Shown piece by piece: positions 27,401 to 39,495 of a stretch of 64,000 nt of DNA (position 1 is its first letter; every line of letters starts with the position of its first letter). A program made the position numbers and the translations under genes. The DNA is from Micromonospora halotolerans (lineage in GTDB: Bacteria; Actinomycetota; Actinomycetes; Mycobacteriales; Micromonosporaceae). Location of the stretch: the NCBI RefSeq assembly GCF_032108445.1, contig NZ_CP134876.1, forward strand, positions 434,001 through 498,000, in the 5' to 3' direction. The notes under the pieces are model-generated. The model had not been told where the DNA came from and searched no databases. It was given only the letters and a program-made list of their open reading frames with translations.

Positions 27401-30400
27401 GTCCGGCTCGACGCGTTGCCGCTGACCGGCAACGGCAAGGTGGACGTCGACGCGCTGCCCGCGCCCGGCCGCGCGGCGGACGTGCCCCGGCCGCGGCCCG
27501 CGCCCGAGCCCGTGGCCCCGGAACCGCCAGCGCCGGCGTCCGCGCCCGGCCCGGCCCGGTGGGACGCGACCCGGGTACGCCTGGAGCGGCTCGTCGTGGA
27601 CGTGTGGCGCGACGTCCTCGGCGTCGACCGGATCGGGCCGCGGGACAGCTTCTTCGACCTCGGCGGCCACTCGATGCGGCTGCTGGCCGTCCTCGAACGG
27701 CTGCGCGACCGGCTCGGCGACGTCGTCACGGTCACCGACCTGTTCCGGCACCCCACGGTCGACGCGCTGGCCACGTTCCTCACCACCGCCACCACCGGGG
27801 CGACCGCGCCGGCCGTCGCGCCGGCCCGGATCGTCCGGCCCCGCGCCGGCGCGACCGCGGACACCGGGCAGCCGACCGGCCTGGTCGCGGTCGTCGGCAT
27901 GGCCTGCCGCTTCCCCGGCGCCCGGACCGTCGACGAGTACTGGCACAACATCCGCACCGGGGTGGAGTCGGTCCGGGAGTTCAGCGTCGAGGAGATGCTC
28001 GCCGACGGGGCCGACCCCGGCCGGCTGGACGACCCGGCGTACGTGCGGGCCGGGACCTGGCTGCCCGGGATCGACGAGTTCGACGCCGCCTTCTTCGGAA
28101 TCACGCCCCGGGAGGCGCAGACCCTCGACCCCCAGCACCGGCTGCTGCTGGAGTGCGCCTGGCACGCGCTGGAGCACGCCGGTCACGACCCGTCCGGCCA
28201 CCCGGGCCGGATCGGCCTCTTCGCCGGGTCGGGCCGCAGCAGCTACCTGCTCGACCACCTCAGCAGCCACCCGGAGCTGGCCGGCGCCGTCGGCGAGCAC
28301 CAGCTCTCCATCGGCAACGACAAGGACTTCCTGCTCAGCCGGGTCGCCTACAAGCTCGACCTCACCGGCCCGGCCGTCACGGTCGCCACGGCCTGCTCGA
28401 CCTCGCTGGTGGCCGTGCACCTCGGCCGGCAGAGCCTGCTGACCGGCGAGTCCGACCTGGTCCTGGCCGGCGGGGTCAGCATCTTCCCGGCGCAGCGCCG
28501 GGGCTACCTCTACCACGACGGCGGGATCTACTCCCCCGACGGGCACTGCCGCCCGTTCAGCGCCGACGCGCGCGGCAGCATCGAGTCCAGCGGGGTCGGC
28601 ATCGTCGCGCTGAAGCGGCTGGAGGACGCGGTCGCGGACGGCGACACGGTCTACGCGGTGATCCGCGGTTCCGCGATCAACAACGACGGGGCCCGCCGCA
28701 CCGGCTACACGGCGCCGGGCGTCGCGGGTCAGGTCGAGGTGGTCAGCAGCGCGCTGGCCACGGCCGGCGTGGACCCCCGCTCGGTGAGCTACGTCGAGGC
28801 GCACGGGACGGGCACCAGCCTCGGCGACCCCATCGAGGTGGCCGCGCTCACCGAGGCGTTCCGGCGCGGCACCGACGAGCGCGGCTTCTGCGCCCTCGGC
28901 TCGGTCAAGGCCAACATCGGGCACACCGACGCCGCCGCCGGTGTGGCCGGTCTCATCAAGACGGTCATGGCCCTGTGGAGCCGTACGCTGCCGCCGACGA
29001 TCAACGTGAGCCGGCCCAACCCGGCGATCGACTTCGCGGGCAGCCCGTTCTACCTCACCGACAGCGCCCGCCCGTGGGTCGCCGACGGCCCGCGCCGGGC
29101 CGGGGTCAGCTCGTTCGGAATGGGCGGCACCAACGCGCACGTGGTGCTGGAGGAGCCGCCGGCCACACCGGTGCGGGCGACCGCCGCGCCGGCCGCGGGG
29201 CCGCACCTGCTGGTCGTGTCGGCGCGCACCGGCGAGGCGCTGGACGGGCAGGCCCGCCAGCTCCGCGACTGGCTCGCCGGGCGTCCCGACGTGGACCTCG
29301 CCGACGTCGCGGCCAACCTGGGTCGCCGCCAGCCCATGACCCACCGGCGGTTCCTCGTCGCGGCGGACCGGGCCGACGCGCTGGCCGCCCTCGACGCGCC
29401 GGAGCGCCAGTTCAGCGGCGTCCACCCCGGCGGCCGGCGCCCGCTGGTGTTCGCGTTCCCCGGGCACGGCGCGCAGCACGTGGCGATGGGCGCGGGCCTG
29501 CACCGCGCCGAGCCGACCTACCGGGCCGTGGTGGACGAGTGCGCCGAGCTGGTCCGCGACGACCTGGGGCTGGACCTGCGTACGCTGCTCTGCCCGGCGC
29601 CGGACGGCCACGCGGAGGCCGAGCGGCTGCTCGCCCGGCCCCGGCTCGTCCAGCCCGCGCTCTTCGTGAGCGAGTACGCGCTCGCCCGGTCGCTGCTCGC
29701 CCGGGGCGTGACCCCGGACCTCATGATGGGGCACAGCCTCGGCGAGTACGTCGCCGCCTGCCTGGCCGGCGTCTTCTCCCTGCCCGACGCGCTGCGCCTG
29801 GTCTGCGCCCGCGGCGCCCTGGTCGAGCGGACCCCGGCCGGGGCGATGCTCGCCGTGAGCCTGCCCGAGGCCGCGGTGGCCGAGCTGCTGGACGACCGGG
29901 TGTCGCTGGCCGCCGTCAACGCCCCGGAGCTGTGCGTGCTCTCCGGCGACCCCGAGGCCATCGGGGCGCTGCGGGAGCGGCTGACCGGCGACGGGGTCGA
30001 CTGCCGGCCGCTGCGGGTCGCCCGCGGCTACCACTCCGCCCTGCTCGACCCGGTGCTGGACGAGTTCGCCGACCACGCCACCCGGGTCACCCTCCACGAG
30101 CCCGAGCGCCCCTACCTGAGCAACCTGACCGGCGGCCCGGTCAGCCCCGGGCAGGTCACCGACCCGGCGTACTGGGTGCGGCACATGCGCGAGCCGGTGC
30201 GGTTCGCCGAGTCGGCCGCGCTCCTCGCCGAGCAGGACGTGGTCCTCGCGGAGCTGGGCCCCGGGCACGCCCTCGGCGGCCTGACCCGGCTGGCCGGCCT
30301 GCGACCGGGCCAGGCCGTCGCGGCGATGCGGCATCCGCGCTCCGACGCCGACGACCTCAGCACGCTGCTCGACGCCGTGGGCCGGCTGTGGCTGGCCGGC

Positions 30401-33400
30401 GCATCGGTCGACTGGGCCCGGTTCCACGGGGGCGGGCGCCGCCGGCTGGCCCTGCCCGGCTACCCGTTCGAGCGGCAGCGGTACTGGGTGGACGCCGCCC
30501 CGCGCACCGGCGCGGCGGCCCTCCCCGCTGCCACCGCGCCGGAGGCGCCGGCCGCCCCCGAGCCCGTCGACGCCGGCAACCGGCCGACCCTGAGCACCGC
30601 CTACGTGGCGCCGGGCACGCCGACGCAGGAGCGCGTGGCGGAGATCTGGTCCGAGCTGCTCGGCATCCGGCCGATCGGGGCGCACGACAACTTCTTCGAG
30701 CTGGGCGGGCACTCGCTGCTCGCCACCCAGGTCGTGGTGCGGCTGCGGGCCCGGCTGGGCGTGGCGCTGCCGCTGGAGACGGTCTTCGCGCAGCCGACCG
30801 TCGCCGGGATCGCGGCGGCGCTGCCGGCGACCGTCGACGCACCGGCCGCGCCGGCCGCGGTCGAGCCGGCCCCCGCCGCGCCGGCCGAGCCGACCATCCC
30901 CCGCGCCGACCCCGGCGCCGGACCGGCGCCGCTCTCCTCCGGCCAGCACCGGCTCTGGTTCCTCGACCAGGCGTACGCGCAGAACGCGTACACGGTCAGC
31001 ACGGCGCTGCTGCTCGACGGCGACCTCGACCTCGACGCGCTGCGCGGGGCGCTGGCCGGCCTGGTCCGGCGGCACGAGTCGCTGCGTACCGTCTTCCCGC
31101 TCGGCCCCGACGGCGACCCGGTGCAGGAGGTACGGCCGGCCGGGCCGGTCGACCTGCCGGTGGTGACCGCGCCGGACGACGCGGACGACGCGGCGCCCCG
31201 CAGCATCGTGGAGTCGGCGGTCGCCGACGCGGTGCCCGGGTGGGTGCACGCGGCCCTCGCCGCCGACGTCCGGCGCCCGTTCGACCTGGCCGGCGGGCCG
31301 CTGTTCCGGGCCGTGCTGCTGCGGGTCGCCGCCGACCGGCACGTGCTCTCGCTGACCATGCACCACAACGTCTCCGACGGCTGGTCGCTCGGCATCATCG
31401 CGGGTGAACTCGCCACGCTCTACGACGCCGCCCGCGCGGGCCGCCCCGCGCCGCTGCCCGACCTGGCCGTCCAGTACGGCGACTACGCGCGCTGGCAGCG
31501 CGGCCGGCTGGCCGACCCGGACAGCGACGACCTGCGCTGGTGGCGCCGGCAGCTCGACGGGGTGGCGAACGTGCTGGAGGTGCCCACCGACCGGCCCCGG
31601 CCGCCGGTGCAGACCTTCGACGGCGCGGTCAGCACCCGGGTCCTGCCGCCGGAGGCCGCCGACGAGCTGCGCCGGTTCAGCCAGGCCCGGGGCGCCACCC
31701 TGGCCATGACCGTGCTGGCCGCGCTGAAGGCCCTGCTCTGGCGCTACACCGGCCAGCGGGACATCTGCGTCGGCACGCCGGTGGCCGGCCGGGTCCGCGC
31801 CGAACTCGAACCGATGGTCGGCTTCTTCGTCAACATGCTGCCGCTGCGCACCGTGCTCGACGGCGACTGGACCTTCGCGGAACTGCTCGGCGAGGTGCGG
31901 CGCACGGCCCTGGGCGCGTACGACCACCAGGAGGTGCCGTTCGAGCGGCTCGTGGACCTCGTCGACGCGCCCCGCGACCTCAGCCGGAACCCGCTGTTCC
32001 AGGTGATGTTCAACCTGCTCAACGTGCCCGAACAGCGGGACCTGGGCACGGCCGGCCTGCGGATGGTGCCGTTCGCCGTCGAGCCGGGCATCGCCCAGCA
32101 GGACCTGGCGCTGTACGCCTACGAGGTGGCCGAGGGGCTGCGGTTCCGGCTGGAGTACAACACCGCGCTGTACGACGCCGAGACCGCCGAGCGGATGATG
32201 GGGCACCTGGAGACGCTGCTCGCCGCGGCCGTCGCCGACCCCGGCGTCCGGCTGGCGGACCTGGCAGTGCTCACCCCCGCCGAGCGGGACCGGGTCGCCG
32301 CGTGGAACGACACCGCCACCGAGCCGGGCTGGGCGGTGCCGGGCCGGCCGACCCTGGTCGAGCTGATCGCCCACCAGGTCGCGACGCGGCCCGACCGGCC
32401 CGCCGTGACCTTCGGGTCCACCACGCTCCGCTACGCCGAGCTGAACGCCCGGGCGAACCGGCTCGCGCACCGGCTCCGCCGGGCCGGCGTCGGCCCGGAC
32501 GTGACGGTGGCCGTCTGCCTGCACCGCTCGGCCGAACTGCCGGTCACCCTGCTCGGCGTGCTCAAGGCCGGCGGCGCGTACGTCCCGGTGGACCCGGACT
32601 ACCCGGTCGAGCGGCAGCGGTATGTGCTGACCCACAGCGACGCCCGGGTGCTGGTCACCGAGGCGGGCCTGGCCGACCGGTTCGCCGGCTTCGCGGGCGA
32701 GGTGGTGTGCGGGGGCGCGGCGCTGGACGCCGAGCCGGACACCGACCCCGAGCCGTCGGCCGGGCCGGACGACGTCGCGTACGTCATCTACACGTCCGGC
32801 TCGACGGGCCGCCCGAAGGGTGTCCGGGTGAGCCACGCCGCCGTGGTGAACACCCTGGCCACCATGCGCGAACGGCCGGGCCTGACCGCCGACGGCACCA
32901 TGCTCGCGATGGCGAGCTTCGCCTTCGACATGTCGGTGCCGGAGCTGTTCCTGCCCCTGGTGGTCGGCGCCCGGATGCTGCTGGTGGGCCGCGACGTCGC
33001 CTACGACGCGCCGCGGCTGGCCGAGCTGCTGCGGGCGGAGCGGGTCACCCTGGCCCAGGGCACGCCGGCGACCTGGCGGCTGCTCGTCGAGTCCGGCTGG
33101 ACGGGCACCCCCGGCCTGACCGCCGTGTGCGGCGGCGAGGCGGTGTCCGCGCCGCTGGCCCGGCAGCTCGCCGAACGGGTGGAGGCGCTGTGGAACCTCT
33201 ACGGCCCGACGGAGGCCGCCGTCTGGTGCGCCATGGACCGGATCGAGCCGGGCTTCACGCACCTCACCGTCGGCCGGCCGATCGGCAACATGCGCGTCCA
33301 CGTGCTCGACGCGCGGCTCTCCCCCACGCCGGTCGGCGTGCTCGGTGAGCTGTACCTCGGCGGCGCCGGGCTGGCCCGCGACTACCACGGCGACCCGGCG

Positions 33401-36319
33401 CTGACCGCCCAGCGGTTCGTGCCGGACCCGGGCGGCGGCGGCCGGCTCTACCGCACCGGCGACCTGGGCCGGCGCCTGGCCGACGGCCGCATCGAGTTCG
33501 CCGGCCGCAGCGACTCGCAGGTCAAGGTGCGCGGGTTCCGCATCGAGCTGGGCGAGATCGAGGCGGTGCTGCGCCGCCACGAGTCGGTCCGCGACACCGC
33601 CGTGGTGGTCCGCGAGGACGGCGCCGAGAAGTCGATCGTGGCGTACCTGACGCTGGCCGGACCCGGTGGGGACGCCGACCCGGAGCAGTCGGAGGTCACC
33701 GCCGACTTCGACGTCGACCCGGCGCCGTGGCGGGCCTTCGCCCGCACCTACCTGCCGGACTACATGGTGCCGTCGGCGTTCGTGGTGCTCGACCGGATGC
33801 CCCTCAACGCCAACCGCAAGGTCGACCGGGCGGCGCTGCCCGCACCCCGCCGCGGGGGCGGCGCCGTCGGCGCCACCCCGCCGGACACCCCGCTGCGGAA
33901 GGCGCTGGCGCAGCGGTGGGCGGCGGTGCTCGGGTACGACAGCGTCGGCATCGACGACGACTTCTTCGACCTCGGCGGCGACTCGTTCAAGGCCATCAAG
34001 GCCCTGGCCGGCAGCGACCCGGCGATCAGCGTCCTCGACCTGTTCCGCCACCCGACGATCCGCGGCCTGACCGAGCACCTGGAGGCGACCGGAGGCTCCG
34101 TCGGGCGCCTGCTGCACGAGCTGACCCCGGCGCGGCCGGGCACGCCGACGACGCTGACGCTGGTCTGCGTACCGTTCGGCGGCGGCAGCGCCATCACCTT
34201 CCAACCCCTCGCCGACGCACTCCCGCCGGGCGTCGCGCTGTACGCGCTCGAACGCCCCGGCCACGACGTGAACCGCCCGGACGAGCCCCTGCTCGACCTG
34301 GACGAACTGGTGGACGGCTGCGTGGTCGAGGTGGTCGAGGGGATCACCGGCCCGGTGGCCGTGTACGGGCACTGCGTGGGCGGCGCCGAGGCGGTCGAGC
34401 TGGCCCGCCGGCTGGAGGCGGCCGGCGTCGAGGTGACCGGCTTGGTCATCGGCGCCCACTTCCCCGCCCCTCGGTTGCCCGGCCGGCTGTTCGGCTGGCT
34501 GCGGCGGTGGTTCCCGGTGGAGCGCTGGACGTCGAAGCGGCGCACGCTTGAGTCGCTGCGCGCCATGGGCTTCTTCACCGAGGTCTTCGACGAGAACGAG
34601 AAGGACTTCGTGATGCGCGTGGTCCTGGCCGACGCGGCGCGGGGCGAGGACTACTACACCGACGCCTACGCCGAGGGCCTGCCCCGGAAGCTGTCCGCGC
34701 CGCTGGTCAGCGTCGTGGGCAGCGGCGACCGCGCCACGGAGTTGTACCAGGAGCGGTACCTGGAGTGGGAGTTCTTCGCCGACCGGGTGTCGCTGGAGGT
34801 CATCGAGGGCGCCGGGCACTACTTCGCCAAGCACCAGCCCGCCGAGCTGGCGGACATCATCCTGGCGCACTGCGCCGCGCCTCCCGCGGAGCCGGCGGCC
34901 GAGCGCGAGCCCGCGCCCGCGCCCGAGCCGCCCCGCGAGGAGCCGGCGGCCCCGCGCCGCGCCATGCCCAGCCTGGCGGTGTTCTACCTGATCGCGATCG
35001 GCCAGCTCGTCTCGCTCATCGGCAGCGGGCTGACCGGCTTCGGCATGAGCCTCTGGGTCTACCAGCGGACCGGGTCGGTGTCGCTGTTCGCCACGGCCAC
35101 GGTGCTGGCGCTGCTGCCCGCCGTGGTCCTCTCCCCCGTCGCCGGCGCGCTCGCCGACCGGTGGGACCGAAGACGGATCATGATCCTCGCGGACTGCCTG
35201 GCCGCCACCGGCACGGTGAGTCTCGCGCTGCTGCTCTGGCTGGGGCAGCTCCAGCTCTGGCACGTGTTCACGGCGATCACCGTCACGGCGGTGGCCACCG
35301 CCTTCCAGCAACCCGCCTACCTGGCGGCCGTCACGCAACTGGTGCCGAAGCGGTACTACGGGCGGGCCAACGGCATCGTCTCCCTCGCCACGGCGACCAG
35401 CACGGTGCTCGCGCCGCTGGTCGGTGGCGCGCTGGTGCTCGCGGTCGGGCTGCGCGGGATCGTCGTCATCGACCTGCTCACCTTCGCCGTCGCGGTGCTC
35501 GTCACCCTGTCGGTCCGCTTCCCGGACACGCTGTTCGTCAAGCGGGAGGAGCCGTTCCGGCGGGAGGTCCTGGGCGGCTGGCGGTTCATCGTCCGCCGGC
35601 ACGGCCTGGTCGCCCTGGTCGTGCTGGTCGCGTCGCTGAACTACTTCTTCGCCATGGTCGAGGTCCTGGTCACCCCGCTGACCCTGTCCTTCGGCGACCC
35701 GGCGGTCCTCGGCCGGGTGCTCGCCGCGAGCGGCGTGGGCATGCTGGTCGGCTCGGTGCTCATGGGCGTGTGGGGCGGCACGGCCCGGCGGACCACCGGC
35801 ATCCTGGCCAGCGTCGTGCTGCTGGGCGCCTCGCTACTCACCGTCGGGCTGCGCCCCAGCCCGCTGTTCCCGGCGGTCGGCCTGTTCGGCATGGGCCTGG
35901 CCACGGCGCTCGTGAACACGCACTGGCTGGCCATCGTGCAGGCCAAGGTGGGGCTCGAACTCCAGGGCCGGGTGCTGTCCATGGGGCAGATGCTGTCCTG
36001 GCTGATGGTGCCGGCCGGCTTCCTGAGCGCCGGCCCGCTCGCCGAGCACGTCTTCGCCCCGCTGGTGACCCCCGGCGGGCTGCTGGCCGGCGTCGTGGGC
36101 GCCGGGCCGGGGCGGGGCATGGCCCTCGCGGCGATCGTGGCCGGGCTCTGCGCACTCGGCCTGGCCGCCGTCGGCATCGCGTACCGGCCGATCCGCGACG
36201 TGGAGGACGAACTGCCCGACAACGACCCCGGCACGGTCATCCTCGCCGACAAGGACCGGCTCCAGGAGGAGGCCGACCGGCGGCTCGCGCTGCTCCGCAG
36301 CGGGGGGTCCCGCCGGTGA
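24494..36319 (+). CDS. Hybrid NRPS-PKS with Cys-thioesterase fused to an MFS exporter
   Basis: One 3,941-residue protein. Order: C1 (18-450, HHVAVDE at 162); A1 (465-990); T1 (Ser1060); KS (1129-1555; Cys1301, His1437, His1477); AT (1645-1960; Ser1748, His1847); T2 (Ser2074); C2 (2145-2590, HHNVSDG at 2290); A2 (2593-3115); T3 (Ser3164); TE (3215-3465); a Pro-rich linker; then a 12-helix MFS domain (3491-3895). The A1 code read by eye, DLTKVGEVGK, is almost the Asn code. A2 reads DMSQVGLVWK, nearest to Gly-type codes (weak). There is no KR, so the PKS unit should leave a beta-ketone. The TE nucleophile is Cys3294 in GHCVGG, with Asp3412 and His3442. No stop separates TE and MFS. The start is uncertain: ATG 24494 begins [11 protein letters not shown], an ATG at 24449 is possible, and neither has a good ribosome site. 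Confidence 0.9.
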   Translation: MKTLITRVEAGNFLADAAPAPASAAQRQMWQLSRLDPGTTTYLVPLAYRLHGPLDVPALSATLDDLVARHAALRTTLAPAADGTPGDDAAAVRLVQVVHEARPGLLRVHDLSGLPTWQRDQELRARTHAEAHSPMDLERGPVVRALLLRCAPQEHVLLLTFHHVAVDEWSLGILHDEWERLYAAHRAGRPAHLDPVDTDCRDHAARQRDWLHGPEAAAQLDHWREQLTDAPAVLELPTRGPRPAVPSSAGATLSVPLDVPGETLAALCRRMRVSPYMVMLAALPVLLARWTGQRDIVVGTPVANRRRPDTQRLVGLLLNTVAVRARLDDNPSFETLLGRVRTAALDGLSREELPFGTVLEALRPPRRPGFTPLFQVMFVYGREATPPRLDDLEVTPVEVPIDTAKFDLTVSVRENVDGLRTALEYRTELFDRDAMARLAGHFQTLLRSLLADPGAPVGAAAMLTPDELRQLVGEWNRTATPAEPDELVHLLIERQARETPTAVAVTDGDAALSYQELHARAEALAETLRGRGVGIGSLVGVLLPRAVPFAVAVLAVLRTGAAYVPMDPANPPARLRHLIADAAAPVVLTCAELAHLVPDGTALPVPGPDTPVPATEPARAAGPRRRARRPRQPSADDLAYVIHTSGSTGRPKGVMVTHRGVCNYVRWAAQAYRLRPGDVVPLHSSIGFDLTVTSLLVPLVSGATVRMIGEHLGPEALGEALREQRTPFGLVKITPAQLDLVRHQLRPAELAGRTRCFVIGGENLRADQVAPWRAHAPGTALVNEYGPTETVVGCAAYEVDPTSPDDGSVPIGRPIANTRLYVLDGWQNPVPAGAVGELYVGGTGVARGYLHQPGLTAERFVPDPFSAVPGARLYRTGDLVRLRPDGHLEYLGRTDRQVKLRGYRVECGEVEAAVRRCRPDLDVTVHLRRDDPDDPRLVAYLAGAAEADVADLRAALAADLPSYLVPSAFVRLDALPLTGNGKVDVDALPAPGRAADVPRPRPAPEPVAPEPPAPASAPGPARWDATRVRLERLVVDVWRDVLGVDRIGPRDSFFDLGGHSMRLLAVLERLRDRLGDVVTVTDLFRHPTVDALATFLTTATTGATAPAVAPARIVRPRAGATADTGQPTGLVAVVGMACRFPGARTVDEYWHNIRTGVESVREFSVEEMLADGADPGRLDDPAYVRAGTWLPGIDEFDAAFFGITPREAQTLDPQHRLLLECAWHALEHAGHDPSGHPGRIGLFAGSGRSSYLLDHLSSHPELAGAVGEHQLSIGNDKDFLLSRVAYKLDLTGPAVTVATACSTSLVAVHLGRQSLLTGESDLVLAGGVSIFPAQRRGYLYHDGGIYSPDGHCRPFSADARGSIESSGVGIVALKRLEDAVADGDTVYAVIRGSAINNDGARRTGYTAPGVAGQVEVVSSALATAGVDPRSVSYVEAHGTGTSLGDPIEVAALTEAFRRGTDERGFCALGSVKANIGHTDAAAGVAGLIKTVMALWSRTLPPTINVSRPNPAIDFAGSPFYLTDSARPWVADGPRRAGVSSFGMGGTNAHVVLEEPPATPVRATAAPAAGPHLLVVSARTGEALDGQARQLRDWLAGRPDVDLADVAANLGRRQPMTHRRFLVAADRADALAALDAPERQFSGVHPGGRRPLVFAFPGHGAQHVAMGAGLHRAEPTYRAVVDECAELVRDDLGLDLRTLLCPAPDGHAEAERLLARPRLVQPALFVSEYALARSLLARGVTPDLMMGHSLGEYVAACLAGVFSLPDALRLVCARGALVERTPAGAMLAVSLPEAAVAELLDDRVSLAAVNAPELCVLSGDPEAIGALRERLTGDGVDCRPLRVARGYHSALLDPVLDEFADHATRVTLHEPERPYLSNLTGGPVSPGQVTDPAYWVRHMREPVRFAESAALLAEQDVVLAELGPGHALGGLTRLAGLRPGQAVAAMRHPRSDADDLSTLLDAVGRLWLAGASVDWARFHGGGRRRLALPGYPFERQRYWVDAAPRTGAAALPAATAPEAPAAPEPVDAGNRPTLSTAYVAPGTPTQERVAEIWSELLGIRPIGAHDNFFELGGHSLLATQVVVRLRARLGVALPLETVFAQPTVAGIAAALPATVDAPAAPAAVEPAPAAPAEPTIPRADPGAGPAPLSSGQHRLWFLDQAYAQNAYTVSTALLLDGDLDLDALRGALAGLVRRHESLRTVFPLGPDGDPVQEVRPAGPVDLPVVTAPDDADDAAPRSIVESAVADAVPGWVHAALAADVRRPFDLAGGPLFRAVLLRVAADRHVLSLTMHHNVSDGWSLGIIAGELATLYDAARAGRPAPLPDLAVQYGDYARWQRGRLADPDSDDLRWWRRQLDGVANVLEVPTDRPRPPVQTFDGAVSTRVLPPEAADELRRFSQARGATLAMTVLAALKALLWRYTGQRDICVGTPVAGRVRAELEPMVGFFVNMLPLRTVLDGDWTFAELLGEVRRTALGAYDHQEVPFERLVDLVDAPRDLSRNPLFQVMFNLLNVPEQRDLGTAGLRMVPFAVEPGIAQQDLALYAYEVAEGLRFRLEYNTALYDAETAERMMGHLETLLAAAVADPGVRLADLAVLTPAERDRVAAWNDTATEPGWAVPGRPTLVELIAHQVATRPDRPAVTFGSTTLRYAELNARANRLAHRLRRAGVGPDVTVAVCLHRSAELPVTLLGVLKAGGAYVPVDPDYPVERQRYVLTHSDARVLVTEAGLADRFAGFAGEVVCGGAALDAEPDTDPEPSAGPDDVAYVIYTSGSTGRPKGVRVSHAAVVNTLATMRERPGLTADGTMLAMASFAFDMSVPELFLPLVVGARMLLVGRDVAYDAPRLAELLRAERVTLAQGTPATWRLLVESGWTGTPGLTAVCGGEAVSAPLARQLAERVEALWNLYGPTEAAVWCAMDRIEPGFTHLTVGRPIGNMRVHVLDARLSPTPVGVLGELYLGGAGLARDYHGDPALTAQRFVPDPGGGGRLYRTGDLGRRLADGRIEFAGRSDSQVKVRGFRIELGEIEAVLRRHESVRDTAVVVREDGAEKSIVAYLTLAGPGGDADPEQSEVTADFDVDPAPWRAFARTYLPDYMVPSAFVVLDRMPLNANRKVDRAALPAPRRGGGAVGATPPDTPLRKALAQRWAAVLGYDSVGIDDDFFDLGGDSFKAIKALAGSDPAISVLDLFRHPTIRGLTEHLEATGGSVGRLLHELTPARPGTPTTLTLVCVPFGGGSAITFQPLADALPPGVALYALERPGHDVNRPDEPLLDLDELVDGCVVEVVEGITGPVAVYGHCVGGAEAVELARRLEAAGVEVTGLVIGAHFPAPRLPGRLFGWLRRWFPVERWTSKRRTLESLRAMGFFTEVFDENEKDFVMRVVLADAARGEDYYTDAYAEGLPRKLSAPLVSVVGSGDRATELYQERYLEWEFFADRVSLEVIEGAGHYFAKHQPAELADIILAHCAAPPAEPAAEREPAPAPEPPREEPAAPRRAMPSLAVFYLIAIGQLVSLIGSGLTGFGMSLWVYQRTGSVSLFATATVLALLPAVVLSPVAGALADRWDRRRIMILADCLAATGTVSLALLLWLGQLQLWHVFTAITVTAVATAFQQPAYLAAVTQLVPKRYYGRANGIVSLATATSTVLAPLVGGALVLAVGLRGIVVIDLLTFAVAVLVTLSVRFPDTLFVKREEPFRREVLGGWRFIVRRHGLVALVVLVASLNYFFAMVEVLVTPLTLSFGDPAVLGRVLAASGVGMLVGSVLMGVWGGTARRTTGILASVVLLGASLLTVGLRPSPLFPAVGLFGMGLATALVNTHWLAIVQAKVGLELQGRVLSMGQMLSWLMVPAGFLSAGPLAEHVFAPLVTPGGLLAGVVGAGPGRGMALAAIVAGLCALGLAAVGIAYRPIRDVEDELPDNDPGTVILADKDRLQEEADRRLALLRSGGSRR

Positions 36320-39300
36320 GCGCCCCCACCCGACCCGGCCCGACCCGCCGGAGCGCCGGCCGGCGCACGACCGGCGGCCCGGCCACCGTCGACTGTCTGC
36401 ACCGGATGGTGGCCGCGCAGGCCGCCCGCACCCCGGACGCCGAGGCGGTCCGGCACGGCGACCACGCGCTGTCCTACCGGGAGCTGGACGAGGCGGCCAA
36501 CCGGCTGGCCCGGGTGCTGCTGCGGCACGGGGTGACCCGGGAGGACCGGGTGGGCGTCTGCCTGCCGCGTACCCCCGAGCTGGTGGTCGCCCTGCTCGCC
36601 GTGCTCAAGGCCGGCACCGCCTACGTGCCGCTGGATCCGGCGTACCCGCCGGCCCGGGTGGCGTTCATGACCGCCGACTCCGGGGTGCGGCTGGTGCTGA
36701 CCCGCGCCGACCTCGCCGGCCGCTTCCCCGACACGGCGGTCCCGGTCGACCGGCTCGACCCGGTGGGGGACGGCACCGACCCGGGGGTGCCGGCCACGCC
36801 GGCGGACCTGGCCTACGTCATCTACACCTCCGGCTCGACCGGGCGCCCCAAGGGCGTGGCCATCGAGCACCGCTCCGCCTCGGTGCTCATGCACTGGGTC
36901 CGGCAGACCTTCGACGACGCGGAACTGGGCGGCCTCCTCGCCGCCACCTCGGTCTGCTTCGACCTGTCGGTCTTCGAGATCTTCGGCCCGCTCTGCTGGG
37001 GCGGCCGGGTGCTGCTGGTCGACGACGTGCTGGCGCTCGCCGCGCCGGGCGCGGACCGGCTGCCGGTCACCCTGGTCAACACCGTGCCCTCCGCGATGGG
37101 AGAGCTGCTCACCGCGTCGGCCCTGCCGGCGAGCGTGCGGACGGTCTGCCTGGCCGGCGAGCCGCTGACCGCCGCGCTGGCCGCCCGGGTCTGGGCCCGC
37201 CCGCACGTCCGCCGGCTCTGCAACCTCTACGGCCCGTCGGAGGACACCACCTACTCGACCTGGGCGGAGGTGCCGCCGGACAGCGGGGAGCCGCCGATCG
37301 GCCGGCCGCTGCCGCAGACCCGCGCCTACGTCCTCGACCCGGACGGCCGGCCGGTCCCGCCCGGCGAGCCGGGCGAGCTGCACCTGGCCGGGGCGGGCCT
37401 GGCCCGGGGCTATCTCGACCGGCCGGAGGAGACCGCCGCCCGGTTCCGGCCCGACCCGTTCCGGCCCGGCGAGCGGATGTACCGCACCGGCGACCGGGTC
37501 CGGCTGCGGCCGGACGGGCAGCTCGCGTACCTGGGCCGGCTCGACGACCAGGTGAAGCTGCGGGGCTACCGGATCGAGCTGGGCGAGGTGGCGGCCCGCC
37601 TCGCCGCCCTGCCCGGCGTACGCGAGGCGACCGCCGCCGTGCGGCCCGGACCGAGCGGGGACCCGCTGCTGGTCGGCTACCTGGTGGGCGAGCGGCGCGA
37701 CGACGTCCGGGCCCGGCTCGCCGAGGCGCTGCCCGCCCCGCTGGTCCCCGCGACCGTGGTCTGGCTCGACCGGCTGCCCACCCTGCCCAACGGCAAGGTG
37801 GACCGGGCGGCCCTGCCCGTACCCACCCTGGGCGACGGCACCGCTGCGCACACCACACTCGACGGCACGGCCGGGACGGTCGCCGCGGTCTGGCGGGAGC
37901 TGCTCGGGGTGCCGGTGACCGGTGCCGACGCCGACTTCCTCGCCCTCGGCGGCGACTCCCTGCTCGCCGTCCGCTGCGCCACCCGACTGGCCGCCGCCAC
38001 CGGCCGGCCGGTCCGGCCGGCCGACCTCTTCGCCCACCCGACCGTCGCCGCGCTGGCCGCCCACCTCGACGGGCTGGCCGCCGACCCGGATCCGGTCGCC
38101 GAGCCGCCCGGTGTCGCGCCGGCCCGTCCCGCCCCGCTCTCCGCCGCGCAGGCCCGGCTCTGGTTCCTGCACCGGCTCGACCCGGCCGACACCTCGTACC
38201 TGCTGGCCTTCGCGGTCCGGTTCGGCACGCCGCTGGACCCGGACCGGCTGGCCCGCGCGGTGCGCCGGGTGGTGGACCGGCATCCGGCCCTGCGCACGGT
38301 CTTCCCGTCCGGACCCGACGGGCCGGTGCAGCACGCCCGCCCCGCCGCCCACGGCACGCCGGTCGTCGCGCCGGCCGACCCGGGCACACCGCTCGACGCC
38401 CGGCTGCGCCGGCTCGCCGCCGAGGCCACCCGGATGCCCATGGACCTGGCCACCGGTCCGCTGCTCCGCACCCACCTCGTGCCGGACGGTGCCGGCCGCG
38501 CGCTGGCGCTGCTGCTGGTCGTGCACCACATCGTCTGCGACGACTGGTCGTTCGGCGTGCTGGTGCGGGACCTGGCGCGGGCGTACGACACCGAGGGCGA
38601 CCCCGCGGCGGCGCCCGCACCGCCGGCGGCCGGCCCGGCGACGTTCGCCCTGGCCCAGCGGGACTGGCTGGCCGGGCCGGCGGGGCGGCGGGCCGTCACC
38701 GAGGTGCTGGACGAGCTGCGCGGCGCACCGGACCTGCTCGACCTGCCCGCCACCCCACCCCGGCGCGGCTGGACCGCTCCGGCCCGGCCGGGTCCGCCGC
38801 CCGGCGACGGCCGGCCGGCCGGTGCCGCGCTGCGGACCACCGTGGACGCCGCCACCGCCGCAGCGGCCCGCGAGCTGGCCCGGGCCGGGCGGGCCAGCCT
38901 GCACATGGTCGGGCTGGCCGCGTTCGCCACCCTGCTCGGCGCCGCCACCGGCCGGCGTGACCTACTCGTCGGCGTCGCCTTCGCCGGCCGGACCAGCGTC
39001 GCCGCCGAGCAGAGCGTCGGCTGCCACGTCAACACGCTCCCGCTGCGGCTGCGGCCGGCGCCCGACCGCGGCTTCGCCGACCTGCTCGCCGAGGCCCGCC
39101 GGGTCACCCTGTTCGCCGCCGCCCACCAGGACGTCCCCTTCGACCTCCTGGTGCAGCGGCTGCGGCCCACCCGGCGGCCGCGGCGCAACCCGCTGGTCCA
39201 GGTCGCCTTCGGGGTGCAGAACGCCCCGCCGGCCCGGCACCGCGGCGCGGCCGGGGTCGAGTTCACCGGCATGGAACTCACCCCGGACACCGCCCGGCTC

Positions 39301-39495
39301 GACCTGACGCTCTGGCTCGACGAGCGGCGGGACGGGCTGGCGGCGCTCTGGACCTACCGCACCGACCTGTTCGACCACGACGGCGTGGCCGCGTGGCACC
39401 GCCGGTTCGGCGCGGTGCTGCGTACCGCCGCCGCCGACCCCCGGCGCAGTCTCGCCGACTGCGCCGACACCGCTGGGAGTGAGAGAGATGAGTGA
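36316..39495 (+). CDS. NRPS A-T-C protein, predicted alanine-activating
   Basis: 1,059 residues, starting at a GTG that overlaps the previous stop (GTGA). Adenylation domain at about 25-500 ([26 protein letters not shown]). The binding-pocket code read by eye is DLFNCALTYK, one residue from the known alanine code DLFNNALTYK. The carrier domain has LGGDSL with Ser548. A condensation domain fills about 600-1045, with HHIVCDD at 737-743; the usual final Gly is Asp. With no C domain ahead of A, it looks like a loading module that carries the next condensation domain at its C-terminus. That downstream C could serve the neighbouring protein, whose own N-terminal C is degenerate. Confidence 0.9.
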   Translation: MSAPTRPGPTRRSAGRRTTGGPATVDCLHRMVAAQAARTPDAEAVRHGDHALSYRELDEAANRLARVLLRHGVTREDRVGVCLPRTPELVVALLAVLKAGTAYVPLDPAYPPARVAFMTADSGVRLVLTRADLAGRFPDTAVPVDRLDPVGDGTDPGVPATPADLAYVIYTSGSTGRPKGVAIEHRSASVLMHWVRQTFDDAELGGLLAATSVCFDLSVFEIFGPLCWGGRVLLVDDVLALAAPGADRLPVTLVNTVPSAMGELLTASALPASVRTVCLAGEPLTAALAARVWARPHVRRLCNLYGPSEDTTYSTWAEVPPDSGEPPIGRPLPQTRAYVLDPDGRPVPPGEPGELHLAGAGLARGYLDRPEETAARFRPDPFRPGERMYRTGDRVRLRPDGQLAYLGRLDDQVKLRGYRIELGEVAARLAALPGVREATAAVRPGPSGDPLLVGYLVGERRDDVRARLAEALPAPLVPATVVWLDRLPTLPNGKVDRAALPVPTLGDGTAAHTTLDGTAGTVAAVWRELLGVPVTGADADFLALGGDSLLAVRCATRLAAATGRPVRPADLFAHPTVAALAAHLDGLAADPDPVAEPPGVAPARPAPLSAAQARLWFLHRLDPADTSYLLAFAVRFGTPLDPDRLARAVRRVVDRHPALRTVFPSGPDGPVQHARPAAHGTPVVAPADPGTPLDARLRRLAAEATRMPMDLATGPLLRTHLVPDGAGRALALLLVVHHIVCDDWSFGVLVRDLARAYDTEGDPAAAPAPPAAGPATFALAQRDWLAGPAGRRAVTEVLDELRGAPDLLDLPATPPRRGWTAPARPGPPPGDGRPAGAALRTTVDAATAAAARELARAGRASLHMVGLAAFATLLGAATGRRDLLVGVAFAGRTSVAAEQSVGCHVNTLPLRLRPAPDRGFADLLAEARRVTLFAAAHQDVPFDLLVQRLRPTRRPRRNPLVQVAFGVQNAPPARHRGAAGVEFTGMELTPDTARLDLTLWLDERRDGLAALWTYRTDLFDHDGVAAWHRRFGAVLRTAAADPRRSLADCADTAGSERDE

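Noticed and set aside
24437..35602. A minus-strand open frame of more than 3,700 codons opposite the NRPS
   Set aside because: An artefact of extreme GC at third codon positions; the translation is low-complexity and lacks any domain, and the plus strand has intact motifs throughout.
34964..36319. The MFS domain as a separate gene
   Set aside because: The frame is continuous with the TE, and there is no ribosome site within reach of the internal ATG; GAGGAG is 20 or more nt away.
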